Positions 6,779-14,112 of a DNA stretch of 14,997 bases are shown in pieces. Position 1 is the stretch's first letter. Every line of letters starts with the position of its first letter. Position numbers and translations under genes: made by a program. Source of the stretch: Actinomycetes bacterium (GTDB taxonomy: Bacteria > Actinomycetota > Acidimicrobiia > Acidimicrobiales > SZUA-35); contig JAAETV010000528.1 in NCBI GenBank assembly GCA_024227975.1, forward strand, positions 1 through 14,997, written 5' to 3'. The notes below the pieces were generated by a model. The model saw only the letters and a list, made by a program, of their open reading frames with translations. It made no database searches and was not told where the DNA came from.

Positions 6779-6786
6779 TGCACCCA

Positions 6787-7248
6787 TTGGCTCTGGATAC
6801 GCAGACTGTGACGTCGTTCGCTCTTGGGGTCGTTCTCGGGTTCGTGCTCCTGTCACTACTGATTCCGATTCTCAGCCGCCGCCAGCGGAAGGGTATGCGA
6901 GCCAGGATCGAAGACTACGAACACGTCATCGCCGATCTTCGCTTGGATCAGGCAGACGATCGCGAAACCAACCGCCGTTTGCGCCACCAGTTGGCCGTCA
7001 GCACCCCCGAGCACCTCGAGGTGACGAGGGAAGAGCTTGATCGTGTCAGTGGTCAGGTCACGAAGCTACAGGCCGACCTCGACGAGTCAGCCGACCGCCT
7101 CGCTGAGCGGGATCGCTCCCTGCGCGAGGCCAGGTTGGCCATCCAGGAGATCCGACTCCAGCTCGAAGGGGGCGGCGCTCGAGACGAGGACACTGGCTTC
7201 GACGATGTTCCCCCTGCCCTGGCCGACGGTTCGGTCGGCGACGGGTAG
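6787..7248 (+). CDS. Single-pass membrane protein with cytoplasmic coiled coil
   Basis: A 153-aa protein from TTG 6787. Residues 8-29 are a hydrophobic helix, followed by RRQRKGMRAR, which predicts a short outside N-terminus and a cytoplasmic C-terminal part. Residues about 38-130 are rich in Glu, Arg, Leu, Asp and Gln in heptad-like spacing, with segments such as TREELDRVSGQVTKLQADLD, so a long coiled coil is likely. The last 20 residues are acidic and low complexity. I do not recognise a named family. It is first in a tight operon: 14 bp before the DUF2007-like gene and then aroA. A scaffold role is possible but not shown. Confidence 0.75.
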   Translation: MALDTQTVTSFALGVVLGFVLLSLLIPILSRRQRKGMRARIEDYEHVIADLRLDQADDRETNRRLRHQLAVSTPEHLEVTREELDRVSGQVTKLQADLDESADRLAERDRSLREARLAIQEIRLQLEGGGARDEDTGFDDVPPALADGSVGDG

Positions 7249-7262
7249 GGGGAAGATCAGGG

Positions 7263-7511
7263 ATGGGTCCGGTCTCGTTCGAGTCGCTTGACGGGGGATC
7301 GACTCGCGATGCGGCCCTCGCCGTGGCCAAGCAGCTTGGTGAGGCCGGTATTCGGGTGACGTCGGTTTCCCAGGATGGGATTGGCGATGACGCGAGATTC
7401 CGGATCATGGTCCGCTCGACTGAAGCAGTTCGAGCCAAGGAGATCCTGGACTTGATCCAGCCTCCGAGCTCGGGGGGCATGGGTTCGAACGAAAGTAGCT
7501 TGGGACCGTGA
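7263..7511 (+). CDS. Small DUF2007-like protein
   Basis: An 82-aa soluble protein. Residues 5-65 read as a small alpha/beta unit: a strand (VSFESLD), a helix (RDAALAVAKQLGEAG), strands (IRVTSVSQD and ARFRIMV) and a final helix (AVRAKEILDLI). This order fits DUF2007, called putative signal-transducing protein, though by eye the match is only moderate. The last 16 residues are a Ser/Gly-rich tail. An AGGGGG stretch lies upstream of the ATG. Its TGA overlaps the GTG of aroA in a GTGA, so translation of the two is probably coupled. Partner and ligand are unknown. Confidence 0.7.
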   Translation: MGPVSFESLDGGSTRDAALAVAKQLGEAGIRVTSVSQDGIGDDARFRIMVRSTEAVRAKEILDLIQPPSSGGMGSNESSLGP

Positions 7512-8797
7512 GCCCCAGCCCCCTTGTCATCGAGCCTCTGACCGGTCGGCCAGACGTCGTCATCAGCGTGCCCGGCTCCAAGAGCCACACCAATCGGGCT
7601 CTGATCTGCGCCGCCCTGGCCCGGGGTGTGTCAACTCTCGAGGGGGCCCTGTTCGCAGACGACACCCGAGCCATGGTTGGGGCACTGAGCCAGCTCGGTA
7701 TCGATGTGAGCGCCGACCCCCATCGGGCTTCGATCCGTATCATCGGTTGTGATGGTCAGGTCCCGGCCGGCCCGGCATCGTTCGATGTCGTCCAGTCCGG
7801 GACCACGGGCCGGTTCCTGGCCTGCCTGGCTGCACTGGGGCCGGGGCCGTACGTCATCGATGGCGACGACCAGCTCCGGGCCCGACCCTTCGGCCAACTG
7901 GTTCGGGCCCTCAGGACTCTCGGAGCCGACATTGATGGAGAGCGCCTCCCCATGACCATCGGTGGTGGCGGCCTGAGCGCTGGCACCGTCCAACTGCCGG
8001 GCTCGGTCTCGAGCCAGTTCCTCTCCGGCCTCCTCATGGCGGCCCCCTACGCCACCCCAGGGTCGGATGGTCAGGAGGAAACGATCATCGAGATCACCGA
8101 TGACCAGGTCTCCACTCCTTATGTCGACCTGACCATGGCCACCATGGCCAGTTTCGGGGTCAAGGTCGACCATGACCACCACCGGCACTTCGTGATCGGT
8201 CCCCAGCGCTATCAGGCCCGGACCGTCGACATCGAGCCCGACGCGTCGGCTGCATCCTACTTCTTCGCCGCCGCTGCCATCACCGGAGGCCGGGTCAGGA
8301 TCATGGGGCTCAACAGTGAAACCGTGCAGGGTGACAGCCGTTTCGTCGACCTGTTGGAGGCCATGGGAGCAACCGTCAGGCGATCCGATGATTGGATCGA
8401 GGTCGAGGGGGGCCGGCCTCTCCGCGGGATCACCATCGATATGGCCGAGATCTCCGACGTGGCCCAGACGCTGGCTGTTGTCGCTGCGTTTGCGACCACG
8501 CCAACCACGGTCACCGGAATCGGATTCATCAAGGCCAAGGAGACCGACCGCGTCTCTGCCGTCGTCAGCGAACTGACCAAGCTGGGCATAAGGGCCGAAC
8601 AGATCGACGACGGATTCATCGTCCACCCAGGCCAACCACAACCAGCGACGGTGATGACTCACGGTGATCACCGGATGGCCATGAGTTTCGCCCTGTTCGG
8701 ATTGGTATATGAGGGGATCTCACTCGACGACCCGGATTGTGTTGCCAAGACATTCCCCACCTACTTCGCTGTCCTCGACCAGTTGGGGTCGCCGTGA
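7508..8797 (+). CDS. aroA: 3-phosphoshikimate 1-carboxyvinyltransferase (EPSP synthase)
   Basis: A 429-aa enzyme of the shikimate pathway joining shikimate-3-phosphate and phosphoenolpyruvate to give EPSP on the way to chorismate and aromatic amino acids; cytosolic. Expected motifs are all present: PGSKSHTNRAL (22-32, with Lys25 and Arg30), QSGTTGRF (96-103), RARPFGQL (124-131), SVSSQFLSGLLM (166-177), DASAASYF (245-252), the catalytic Asp317 in SDVAQTLA, KETDRVSA (344-351) and HGDHRMAM (385-392). Length is normal. The SGTT form of the phosphoenolpyruvate loop differs from the GNAGTA of the E. coli type, so glyphosate behaviour cannot be assumed from E. coli. It starts at GTG within the stop of the upstream gene and ends in GTGA with the next start, making it the middle of a coupled operon. 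Confidence 0.97.
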   Translation: MSPSPLVIEPLTGRPDVVISVPGSKSHTNRALICAALARGVSTLEGALFADDTRAMVGALSQLGIDVSADPHRASIRIIGCDGQVPAGPASFDVVQSGTTGRFLACLAALGPGPYVIDGDDQLRARPFGQLVRALRTLGADIDGERLPMTIGGGGLSAGTVQLPGSVSSQFLSGLLMAAPYATPGSDGQEETIIEITDDQVSTPYVDLTMATMASFGVKVDHDHHRHFVIGPQRYQARTVDIEPDASAASYFFAAAAITGGRVRIMGLNSETVQGDSRFVDLLEAMGATVRRSDDWIEVEGGRPLRGITIDMAEISDVAQTLAVVAAFATTPTTVTGIGFIKAKETDRVSAVVSELTKLGIRAEQIDDGFIVHPGQPQPATVMTHGDHRMAMSFALFGLVYEGISLDDPDCVAKTFPTYFAVLDQLGSP

Positions 8798-9846
8798 CGA
8801 CAGCCGGATCGAACCGGGTGGCCATACTGATCGGGCCGCGCCGGATCGAGATTACCGAGCTGGGCCGACCCGAGCTCATCGACGGGAGTGTTCTTGTGGC
8901 CATCGATCGCTGTGGGGTGGGGGGACCCGATGTCGAGGCTTGGATCAGCGGCGAGGTGCCGGCCCCAGCCTGGTTCGGCCATGAATGGGTGGGCCGGATC
9001 GTAGCTATCGGCGCCGGGGTCGAGGGGCGTTTCGAGGGAGAGCGCGTGGTTGGCGCCACCTCTCCTCCGTGTGGGACCTGCCCTCCGTGTCGAGCCGGAC
9101 TTGGCTCCGGTTGTCTCGTTGCCCTTTCCATGATCGTGGGGACCGACGCCGCAGCCTGCGCCCATGGGGCCTTCGCCGAGATCATCCGGGTCGACTCCCG
9201 GCGGGTGCATCGGGTTCCGGAGGCGATCGACGACGACCTGGCCGCACTGAGCGAGCCGGCGGCCGTGGCTGTTCATGCCGTGAACGGAGCCCATCACCAT
9301 CTGGGCGACCTGGTAGTGGTGGTCGGTGCCGGCACCATCGGGTTGCTGGTGGCTGCTCTGGCCCGCCTGGCCGGGGCCTCTCGTGTGGTTGCCATTGATC
9401 CTGAACCGACTCGACGGGAGCTGGCATGCTCACTCGGGGCCGACGCCGCCTTCGCCCCCGGTCGTGATGCCGTGGGGTGGCTGGAAGACCATGGCCACGG
9501 ACTCGGAGCTGACGTCGTCTATGAGTGCGCTGGCCACCCGGCAGCCATGAGCATGGCCATGCGAGCGGCCCGGGCCGGCGGTACCGTTGTCGTTGTCGGG
9601 GTGTCGAATCGGGTCGACGATGTGCGGCCAGGCGAGTTGGTTCGCAACCAGCTCACGGTGCGGGCGGCCCTCGGCTACACGGTGGCCGATGTCCACCGGG
9701 CCCTCGACCTGATGGCCGACGATCGGCTGCGGGTGGAAAGGATCACTGATCGGGTGATTGGCTTCGCCGAGCTGGCCCCGGCCTTCGAAGAGCTGGCGTC
9801 GAACCCGGCCGCGCCCCGCAAGGTCTTGTTTTCACCCCAACACTGA
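8794..9846 (+). CDS. Zinc-dependent medium-chain alcohol/polyol dehydrogenase
   Basis: A 350-aa MDR-superfamily oxidoreductase, probably NAD(P)-dependent. The start is the GTG overlapping the aroA stop; an in-frame ATG at 8737 lies inside aroA and is unlikely. Catalytic zinc ligands fit Cys40, His63/Glu64 (GHE) and Glu154. The structural zinc loop is complete: Cys93, Cys96, Cys99 and Cys107. The Rossmann fold has GAGTIG (178-183), and Asp202 at the end of the next strand favours NAD over NADP. It resembles the threonine/sorbitol dehydrogenase-like branch, but the substrate cannot be told. Being translationally coupled to aroA hints at a link to aromatic or quinate-type metabolism, though genome packing may explain it. 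Confidence 0.9.
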   Translation: MTTAGSNRVAILIGPRRIEITELGRPELIDGSVLVAIDRCGVGGPDVEAWISGEVPAPAWFGHEWVGRIVAIGAGVEGRFEGERVVGATSPPCGTCPPCRAGLGSGCLVALSMIVGTDAAACAHGAFAEIIRVDSRRVHRVPEAIDDDLAALSEPAAVAVHAVNGAHHHLGDLVVVVGAGTIGLLVAALARLAGASRVVAIDPEPTRRELACSLGADAAFAPGRDAVGWLEDHGHGLGADVVYECAGHPAAMSMAMRAARAGGTVVVVGVSNRVDDVRPGELVRNQLTVRAALGYTVADVHRALDLMADDRLRVERITDRVIGFAELAPAFEELASNPAAPRKVLFSPQH

Positions 9847-9851
9847 CCTCA

Positions 9852-9867
9852 GCCGGGCGGCCCCGGT
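9852..9867. terminator. GC hairpin between convergent genes
   Basis: CCGGG-CGGC-CCCGG (9853-9866) forms a 5-bp stem with a 4-base loop, placed exactly in the 23-bp gap between two converging stop codons. There is no T-run on either side, so it would be an atypical bidirectional terminator. Confidence 0.35.
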
Positions 9868-9869
9868 CA

Positions 9870-10886
9870 TCAGCGCTTGAGGGCTTCCCACCTCTGGTTG
9901 GCTTCGTCTGGGGTGGCTGTTGGTTCGTCCGTGTCGTAGCCGAGCTCGGCGAACAAGGTTGGATTGGCCCGCCGGATACGGTTGGCGGCCTCCGCCGTCA
10001 GTAGCTCCCGCCAGACCCCAGGCTTGCCTCGCCACTGATGGTTGTTGGATGACGTGACCCGCTCGGTTGCCACTTGTCCCAGCCGCTCGACGTCTTCGAG
10101 TGGCTTTCCGAGACTTGCAGCCAGCTTCTCGACGACGATCAGCGGGTTCGAGACGAGCTCCTCGTAGCGGATCCGGTGCGCTCGCGGCTGTGTCCACCAT
10201 GACTGGCTGACAGACAGTAGGCGATTGGCCCCCGGGCCCTCGGCCCATTCGAGGAACTCTTCGCTGAGCGGCGCGAGCCGACCGAAGTGCTCGTGGGGAG
10301 GCAGGCAGTGGCCTCCCACCCAATATCGGACCTGTTGCTCATTGCGACTGAAGTGCAACACCGAGAGCAAAATGTCGAGGGGATGGCGTGCGATCGTGAT
10401 CACTTCGGCCCCGATCAGGCTGACCAGGCGTCGGGTGACCTCGGTGGCTGGAGCGTGGATTTGGAGCAAGACATTGCCGGCAAGGCCAGATGGATCGAGA
10501 TCGTCGACAGTGTGGGCCGCCACGATGCGGTGGCCGAGGGCCGAGGCGATGAGACGGTGGAGCAACGTATTGCCACACCGCGGGCTGGAAGCGAGTACTA
10601 GTGGCCGGCCCTTCTCACCAACCACCACCACCGGATTCTCGACGACGAACGCAACCTGTGGCTGAGTGCGAAGCGATGTCAGCACCTGGCGGCGGATCGT
10701 CGACTCCCGGTCATTTGACGTTGGCATCGAAGCGGACAGTATCGCTGCCAGCTCCAGGCTGCGGACTCTTCGTCGGGCCGGGAAGGCGAGCATTGCCTGT
10801 TCGACCTGGTCCGCTACGTCATTGATCGGCCACATCTGAGCGCGAGCAAACTCGGGGAGCTGCCGCTCCTGAACCATGTCTTCCAT
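9870..10886 (-). CDS. Sulfotransferase family protein (PAPS-dependent)
   Basis: A 338-aa protein with the P-loop-like sulfotransferase fold. The 5'-phosphosulfate loop is SSPRCGNTLLHRL (100-112), the 3'-phosphate-binding segment is Arg167 to Ser175 in RHPLDILLSV, RYEELVSNP (240-248) matches a conserved helix start, and RGKPGVW (286-292) matches the RxGxxGxW PAPS-binding motif. The enzyme would transfer sulfate from PAPS to a hydroxyl or amine acceptor. The first 90 residues are not recognisable. The ATG has CGAGGT six bases upstream. It follows otsA on the same strand after 120 bp that include a strong hairpin, so it may be transcribed apart from it. The acceptor is unknown; trehalose is a guess from the neighbour. 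Confidence 0.85.
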   Translation of the reverse strand: MEDMVQERQLPEFARAQMWPINDVADQVEQAMLAFPARRRVRSLELAAILSASMPTSNDRESTIRRQVLTSLRTQPQVAFVVENPVVVVGEKGRPLVLASSPRCGNTLLHRLIASALGHRIVAAHTVDDLDPSGLAGNVLLQIHAPATEVTRRLVSLIGAEVITIARHPLDILLSVLHFSRNEQQVRYWVGGHCLPPHEHFGRLAPLSEEFLEWAEGPGANRLLSVSQSWWTQPRAHRIRYEELVSNPLIVVEKLAASLGKPLEDVERLGQVATERVTSSNNHQWRGKPGVWRELLTAEAANRIRRANPTLFAELGYDTDEPTATPDEANQRWEALKR

Positions 10887-10959
10887 CGGTGTACCTCGGG
10901 CGTGGGGATGGGGGAACCGCCAAGGCCTTTTCTCTGCTTTCGGTGACCCTAGCTCCTTT

Positions 10960-10985
10960 CGAGCGGTCGGGCACCCGACTGCTCG
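10960..10985 (-). terminator. Strong hairpin after otsA, probable terminator without T-tract
   Basis: GAGCGGTCGGG (10961-10971) pairs with CCCGACTGCTC (10974-10984), with one wobble, and C10960-G10985 extends the stem. It begins about 22 bases after the otsA stop. No T-run follows on the minus strand, as is common for actinobacterial terminators. Confidence 0.5.
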
Positions 10986-11006
10986 GTCAGTTCATCTGGA
11001 TGTTGA

Positions 11007-12419
11007 TCAAAGCTGGGCCGGCATGGCATCGAGGAAGCTGCCGGCCCACGAAACGGCGTCGGTGCGCTTGGATGCCCGCCGCAAAGCCCGCATCCTCTTG
11101 CGGACCTCATCGTGGTCCATTTCGATGGCGTCGACGATGGCGTTCTTCATCCCATCGATGTCATAGGGATTCACCAACAGCGCAGTCTTGAGTTGGTGGG
11201 CCGCTCCCGCGAACTCCGACAGCACCAGAACCCCGGTGTCGTCGTAGCGGCTGGCGACATATTCCTTGGCCACCAGGTTCATCCCATCGCGAAACGGCGT
11301 CACCAGCATCACGTCGGCCGCACGATAGAGGGAGAGGAGCTGCTCGAAGGGCTGGGTCTGGTGGATGTAGTGGACAACGGGGAAGCCGACCCGTCCGTAG
11401 TCGCCATTGATCTTTCCCACCAGCTGCTCGACTCTGGCCCGTAGCGAGATGTAGGCCTCGACATCGTCGCGGCTCGGTTCCGCCACCTGGACCATCGATA
11501 CCTGTGAGGGATGGATCCGACCCTCGCTCAGCAGCTCCTCGAAGGCCCGGAGCCGGACGTCGATGCCCTTGGTGTAGTCGAGCCGATCGACGCCCAACAA
11601 GACGACATGGGGCTGGCCGAGGCTGGCCCGAAGATCTCGGCTGGCATCGGTTACGGCATGATCCTTGGCCGCTTCCTCGTAACGGGCGTTGTCGATGCCG
11701 ATTGGAAACGACTTCACCATGATCCTCCTGCCGTCGACCAGCAGGGTTGACTTTCCCTCTCTGGTTGCCACCCCCTGGGCCACTGCCAGCCGGGTGAAGT
11801 TGTCGACCCCGTCGGGGGTCTGGAAGCCGACCAGGTCGCTGCCGAGGATGCCTGCGGCCAGGGCCCGCCGCCAAGGGAGCTGGCTGAACAGCTCTTCGGG
11901 CGGAAAGGGGATGTGGAGGAAGAACCCGATCCTCAGGTCTGGTCGGAGCTGGCGCAGCATGGCCGGGACGAGCTGGAGCTGGTAGTCGTGGATCCAGACC
12001 TTTGCCGCCTGGTTGGCCACGGCTGCCGTTGCCTCGGCGAAGCGCTGGTTGACCCGTCGGTAGCCCTCATACCAGCTTCGGTGGAACTCCGATGGGGCGA
12101 CCTTGTCGTGATACAGCGGCCATAGGGTGCCGTTGGACATCCCGTCGTAGTGGAGCTGCTTGTCTTCGCTCGATACCGGTACCGGGGTCAGACGCATCCC
12201 GTCAACGGTCACGGCCTCATCATGGGTTGCTTCATCGAGATCGCCGGCCCACCCGACCCAGGCCATCTCATCGGTATCGGCCAACGAGGGAGCGAGGGCC
12301 GCCACCAGCCCCCCAGGGCTGGTCTTCCACGTCACCTCACCATCAGTGGTGAGACGTCGAAATGGGAGCCGATTGGCAACGACGACAACCTGTTGGGAAC
12401 TCTTCATCCCTCGAGCCAT
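11007..12419 (-). CDS. otsA: Trehalose-6-phosphate synthase (GT20)
   Basis: A 470-aa glycosyltransferase that joins NDP-glucose and glucose-6-phosphate to make trehalose-6-phosphate; cytosolic; osmoprotection or cell-envelope precursor. Motifs in order: NRLPF (16-20), SPGGLVAAL (34-42), HDYQL (144-148), FFLHIPFPP (166-174), VDRLDYTKGI (277-286, with Arg279 and Lys284 for phosphate binding), RDGMNLVAKEYVA (377-389), and a C-terminal helix. Length matches bacterial OtsA. Start choice is uncertain: GGAGG directly touches the ATG at 12419, so the ATG at 12407, four codons later, may be used (466 aa). It lies 58 bp after the thiolase-like gene. No trehalose-6-phosphate phosphatase (otsB) is in the window, so dephosphorylation must be encoded elsewhere. 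Confidence 0.96.
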   Translation of the reverse strand: MARGMKSSQQVVVVANRLPFRRLTTDGEVTWKTSPGGLVAALAPSLADTDEMAWVGWAGDLDEATHDEAVTVDGMRLTPVPVSSEDKQLHYDGMSNGTLWPLYHDKVAPSEFHRSWYEGYRRVNQRFAEATAAVANQAAKVWIHDYQLQLVPAMLRQLRPDLRIGFFLHIPFPPEELFSQLPWRRALAAGILGSDLVGFQTPDGVDNFTRLAVAQGVATREGKSTLLVDGRRIMVKSFPIGIDNARYEEAAKDHAVTDASRDLRASLGQPHVVLLGVDRLDYTKGIDVRLRAFEELLSEGRIHPSQVSMVQVAEPSRDDVEAYISLRARVEQLVGKINGDYGRVGFPVVHYIHQTQPFEQLLSLYRAADVMLVTPFRDGMNLVAKEYVASRYDDTGVLVLSEFAGAAHQLKTALLVNPYDIDGMKNAIVDAIEMDHDEVRKRMRALRRASKRTDAVSWAGSFLDAMPAQL

Positions 12420-12445
12420 CCTCCAACCCTATTGGCGCTGCTCTT

Positions 12446-12460
12446 CGGACCAGGGGTCCG
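12446..12460. other. Perfect inverted repeat between thiolase-like gene and otsA
   Basis: CGGACC-AGG-GGTCCG is a perfect 6-bp inverted repeat in the 58-bp gap, 18 bases past the thiolase-like stop. It may be a weak terminator, an attenuator, or an operator for otsA. No T-run follows, so I do not call it a terminator. Confidence 0.35.
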
Positions 12461-12477
12461 TCCATCATTGATGAGCG

Positions 12478-13953
12478 TCAGATCAGGATGAGAACCCCCT
12501 CAGCATCGAGGTGACCAGCCGATCCGATGGCTTCGGTCTGGGTCATGGCCGCCGCCGTCGCAGTGTCGGTGACCTTCCCCCAGGTGCGGGCGCCGGCTGG
12601 TGTCCGCAGTGCACACAGGCCGAACCGGGGGCCTTCGTGGTCATGCATAACGGTGTACGCCTCGACCGTGACCTCGCCGGAGTGGCTCTCGTCGACCACC
12701 GTCTTCGGAACCTGATCGACCCGATCCTGCACATCCTCGGTCCGGAAGGTGGCCGCTGGGGGCTCGGTCGAGTAGATGCCGATGGCGTGCTTGGTCAAGA
12801 AGCCCCCGTTTGCACTGACCAGACCAATGGCCCCCGGATCATTGCGTAGGGTGCCAGTCATGGTGGCGATCGAGTGGGTCACATAGTTGTTGAGGGGACC
12901 CCCGGCGAAGGTGAGGCCCCCGGTCTGGGTCAGCTGGCGATCCTCACCAAGTCCTAGCGACTCAGCTCCGACCTCGACCGCTGATGGGAAACAGGAGTAG
13001 AGATCGACATGGGCCACATCGTCTGCCCCGACACCCGCCAGTTCATAGACCCGACGTCCGGCCTCGGTGATGGCGGGCGAAGAGTGTAGATCGCGACGCT
13101 CGGACACCGCATAAGTGTCGTGGGCGTCGGTCCCGGCCCACGGGAAGACCCAACGATCACGGCTGATCCCGGCCGCCTCAGCCGCCTCAACCGAGCACAT
13201 CAGCAGCGCCGCCCCCTGGTCGAGGTCCCAGTTGGAGTTCATCGACTTGGTGTAGGGGAAGCCGACCATCCGGTTCGACGGTGATGGCTCCCGGATCTCC
13301 TGGGCCGTCATCGGTGTCCGGAACCAGGCGTAGTCGTTGGCTACTGCTACTTGGTTGAAGCGCTCCCACAGGGCCGAGAGGCGTTGACGGTGAGCCTCGA
13401 TGGTCTCACCTCGATGGGCCCTGATGGCGGAGTCGAACAGGGGATAGAAGTTGACCGGTTGCTCCATCCCCCGCCCCATCTCGAAGTCGGTGGTCATCGG
13501 TACGTCGGACCCGTATCGTTCGTCTGGCTCGACCCCTTCCTGATGGGTCGCAACCACCTCGAGGCCAGCCCGACGCTGGCGGCGCCGACTCCAGATGGTC
13601 TCAGCCCCGACGATCACAGCCCGGTCGAGCTGGCCCGACGCGATCCTGGCCGCCAGCGTGTTCACGTACGACTGGGGGGTCTGGCCCCCATTGGCCGAGA
13701 TGGCAGTTCGAGCCCCTGAAGCCCCGAGTGCAGTGGCCAGGAGACGGCCGGGATCGGTATAGCGCCAAGCCCCCTGGACGACCCCGATGTAGTCGAGCCG
13801 TTCGACCAGGGATGGGTTCCCCCCATCGGCGGCCGCAGCTCGTATTACCTGCTCCATCAGGGCGACAGCCTCGACGGCGTCGGCGGGATCGTCTGGCCGC
13901 TGCTTCACCTGGGCCACACCAACGAGAACAGGGATTCGGGGATCGATCGTCAT
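12478..13953 (-). CDS. Thiolase-like protein (SCP2-thiolase-like / TLP1 type), nucleophile Cys missing
   Basis: A 491-aa member of the thiolase superfamily, annotated in many actinobacteria as acetyl-CoA acetyltransferase. I chose ATG 13953 because TIDPRIPVLVGVAQ is the usual family beginning; the frame is open to 13992. The fold is clear from LDYIGVVQGAWR (53-64), DLYSCFPSAVEV (317-328), GGLTFAGGPLNNY (345-357) and SANGGFLTKHAIG (380-392). The nucleophile position is SANGGQTPQS (86-95), where active thiolases have a Cys, and no Cys is present there. Residues about 395-491 form an extra C-terminal domain. This matches the mycobacterial thiolase-like protein type 1, known to lack normal thiolase activity. 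It likely binds CoA esters in lipid or sterol metabolism, but its reaction is unknown. Upstream of otsA, same strand. Confidence 0.88.
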   Translation of the reverse strand: MTIDPRIPVLVGVAQVKQRPDDPADAVEAVALMEQVIRAAAADGGNPSLVERLDYIGVVQGAWRYTDPGRLLATALGASGARTAISANGGQTPQSYVNTLAARIASGQLDRAVIVGAETIWSRRRQRRAGLEVVATHQEGVEPDERYGSDVPMTTDFEMGRGMEQPVNFYPLFDSAIRAHRGETIEAHRQRLSALWERFNQVAVANDYAWFRTPMTAQEIREPSPSNRMVGFPYTKSMNSNWDLDQGAALLMCSVEAAEAAGISRDRWVFPWAGTDAHDTYAVSERRDLHSSPAITEAGRRVYELAGVGADDVAHVDLYSCFPSAVEVGAESLGLGEDRQLTQTGGLTFAGGPLNNYVTHSIATMTGTLRNDPGAIGLVSANGGFLTKHAIGIYSTEPPAATFRTEDVQDRVDQVPKTVVDESHSGEVTVEAYTVMHDHEGPRFGLCALRTPAGARTWGKVTDTATAAAMTQTEAIGSAGHLDAEGVLILI

Positions 13954-14112
13954 AGCCGCAAACCTAGCTTCGCCTGGCCGCTTGGATGTCAACGAACGAG
14001 TCCGGATGGGGGATGTTCGGTCGGAACTTCAAGGGTGGCGGGAAGCCGGCAGCTCTCCGGACTGGCTGGCCAAGGGTTGCTATCTGGCCGGGAGACTTGG
14101 AAGGATGTGGCC
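13954..14112. other. Divergent intergenic region
   Basis: 159 bp separate the thiolase-like gene (minus) from the dehalogenase gene (plus) and must hold both promoters. I find no convincing -35/-10 pair. GGAAGGA at 14099-14105 is the dehalogenase ribosome-binding site. The open frame from 14035 runs through here but is unlikely to be translated. Confidence 0.5.

Larger units (their letters stand above)
6417..6786 (+). other. Gene-free stretch: promoter-like signals and structured leader candidate
   Basis: About 370 bp without a convincing protein gene in any frame. The first 90 bases after the ABC gene contain only a weak CAGG/CCTG hairpin. A perfect TTGACA lies at 6510-6515 with a palindrome over it, and about 245 bases of possible leader follow before the TTG start at 6787. 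The leader holds one strong hairpin (6630-6669) and several smaller inverted repeats. I could not match it to a known riboswitch, tRNA, 6S, tmRNA, SRP or RNase P RNA by eye. Confidence 0.5.

Noticed and set aside
7631..8671. 346-aa open frame antisense to aroA
   Set aside because: It lies entirely opposite an aroA gene with all motifs, is rich in Asp and Gly as expected of an antisense shadow, and has no recognisable domain.
11161..11874. 237-aa open frame in another frame of otsA
   Set aside because: It is Pro/Arg/Gly-rich, has no motifs, and is fully covered by the well-supported otsA.
14035..14112. 26-residue N-terminal extension of the dehalogenase
   Set aside because: It has no ribosome-binding site, does not read as a signal peptide, and the family starts near the ATG at 14113.
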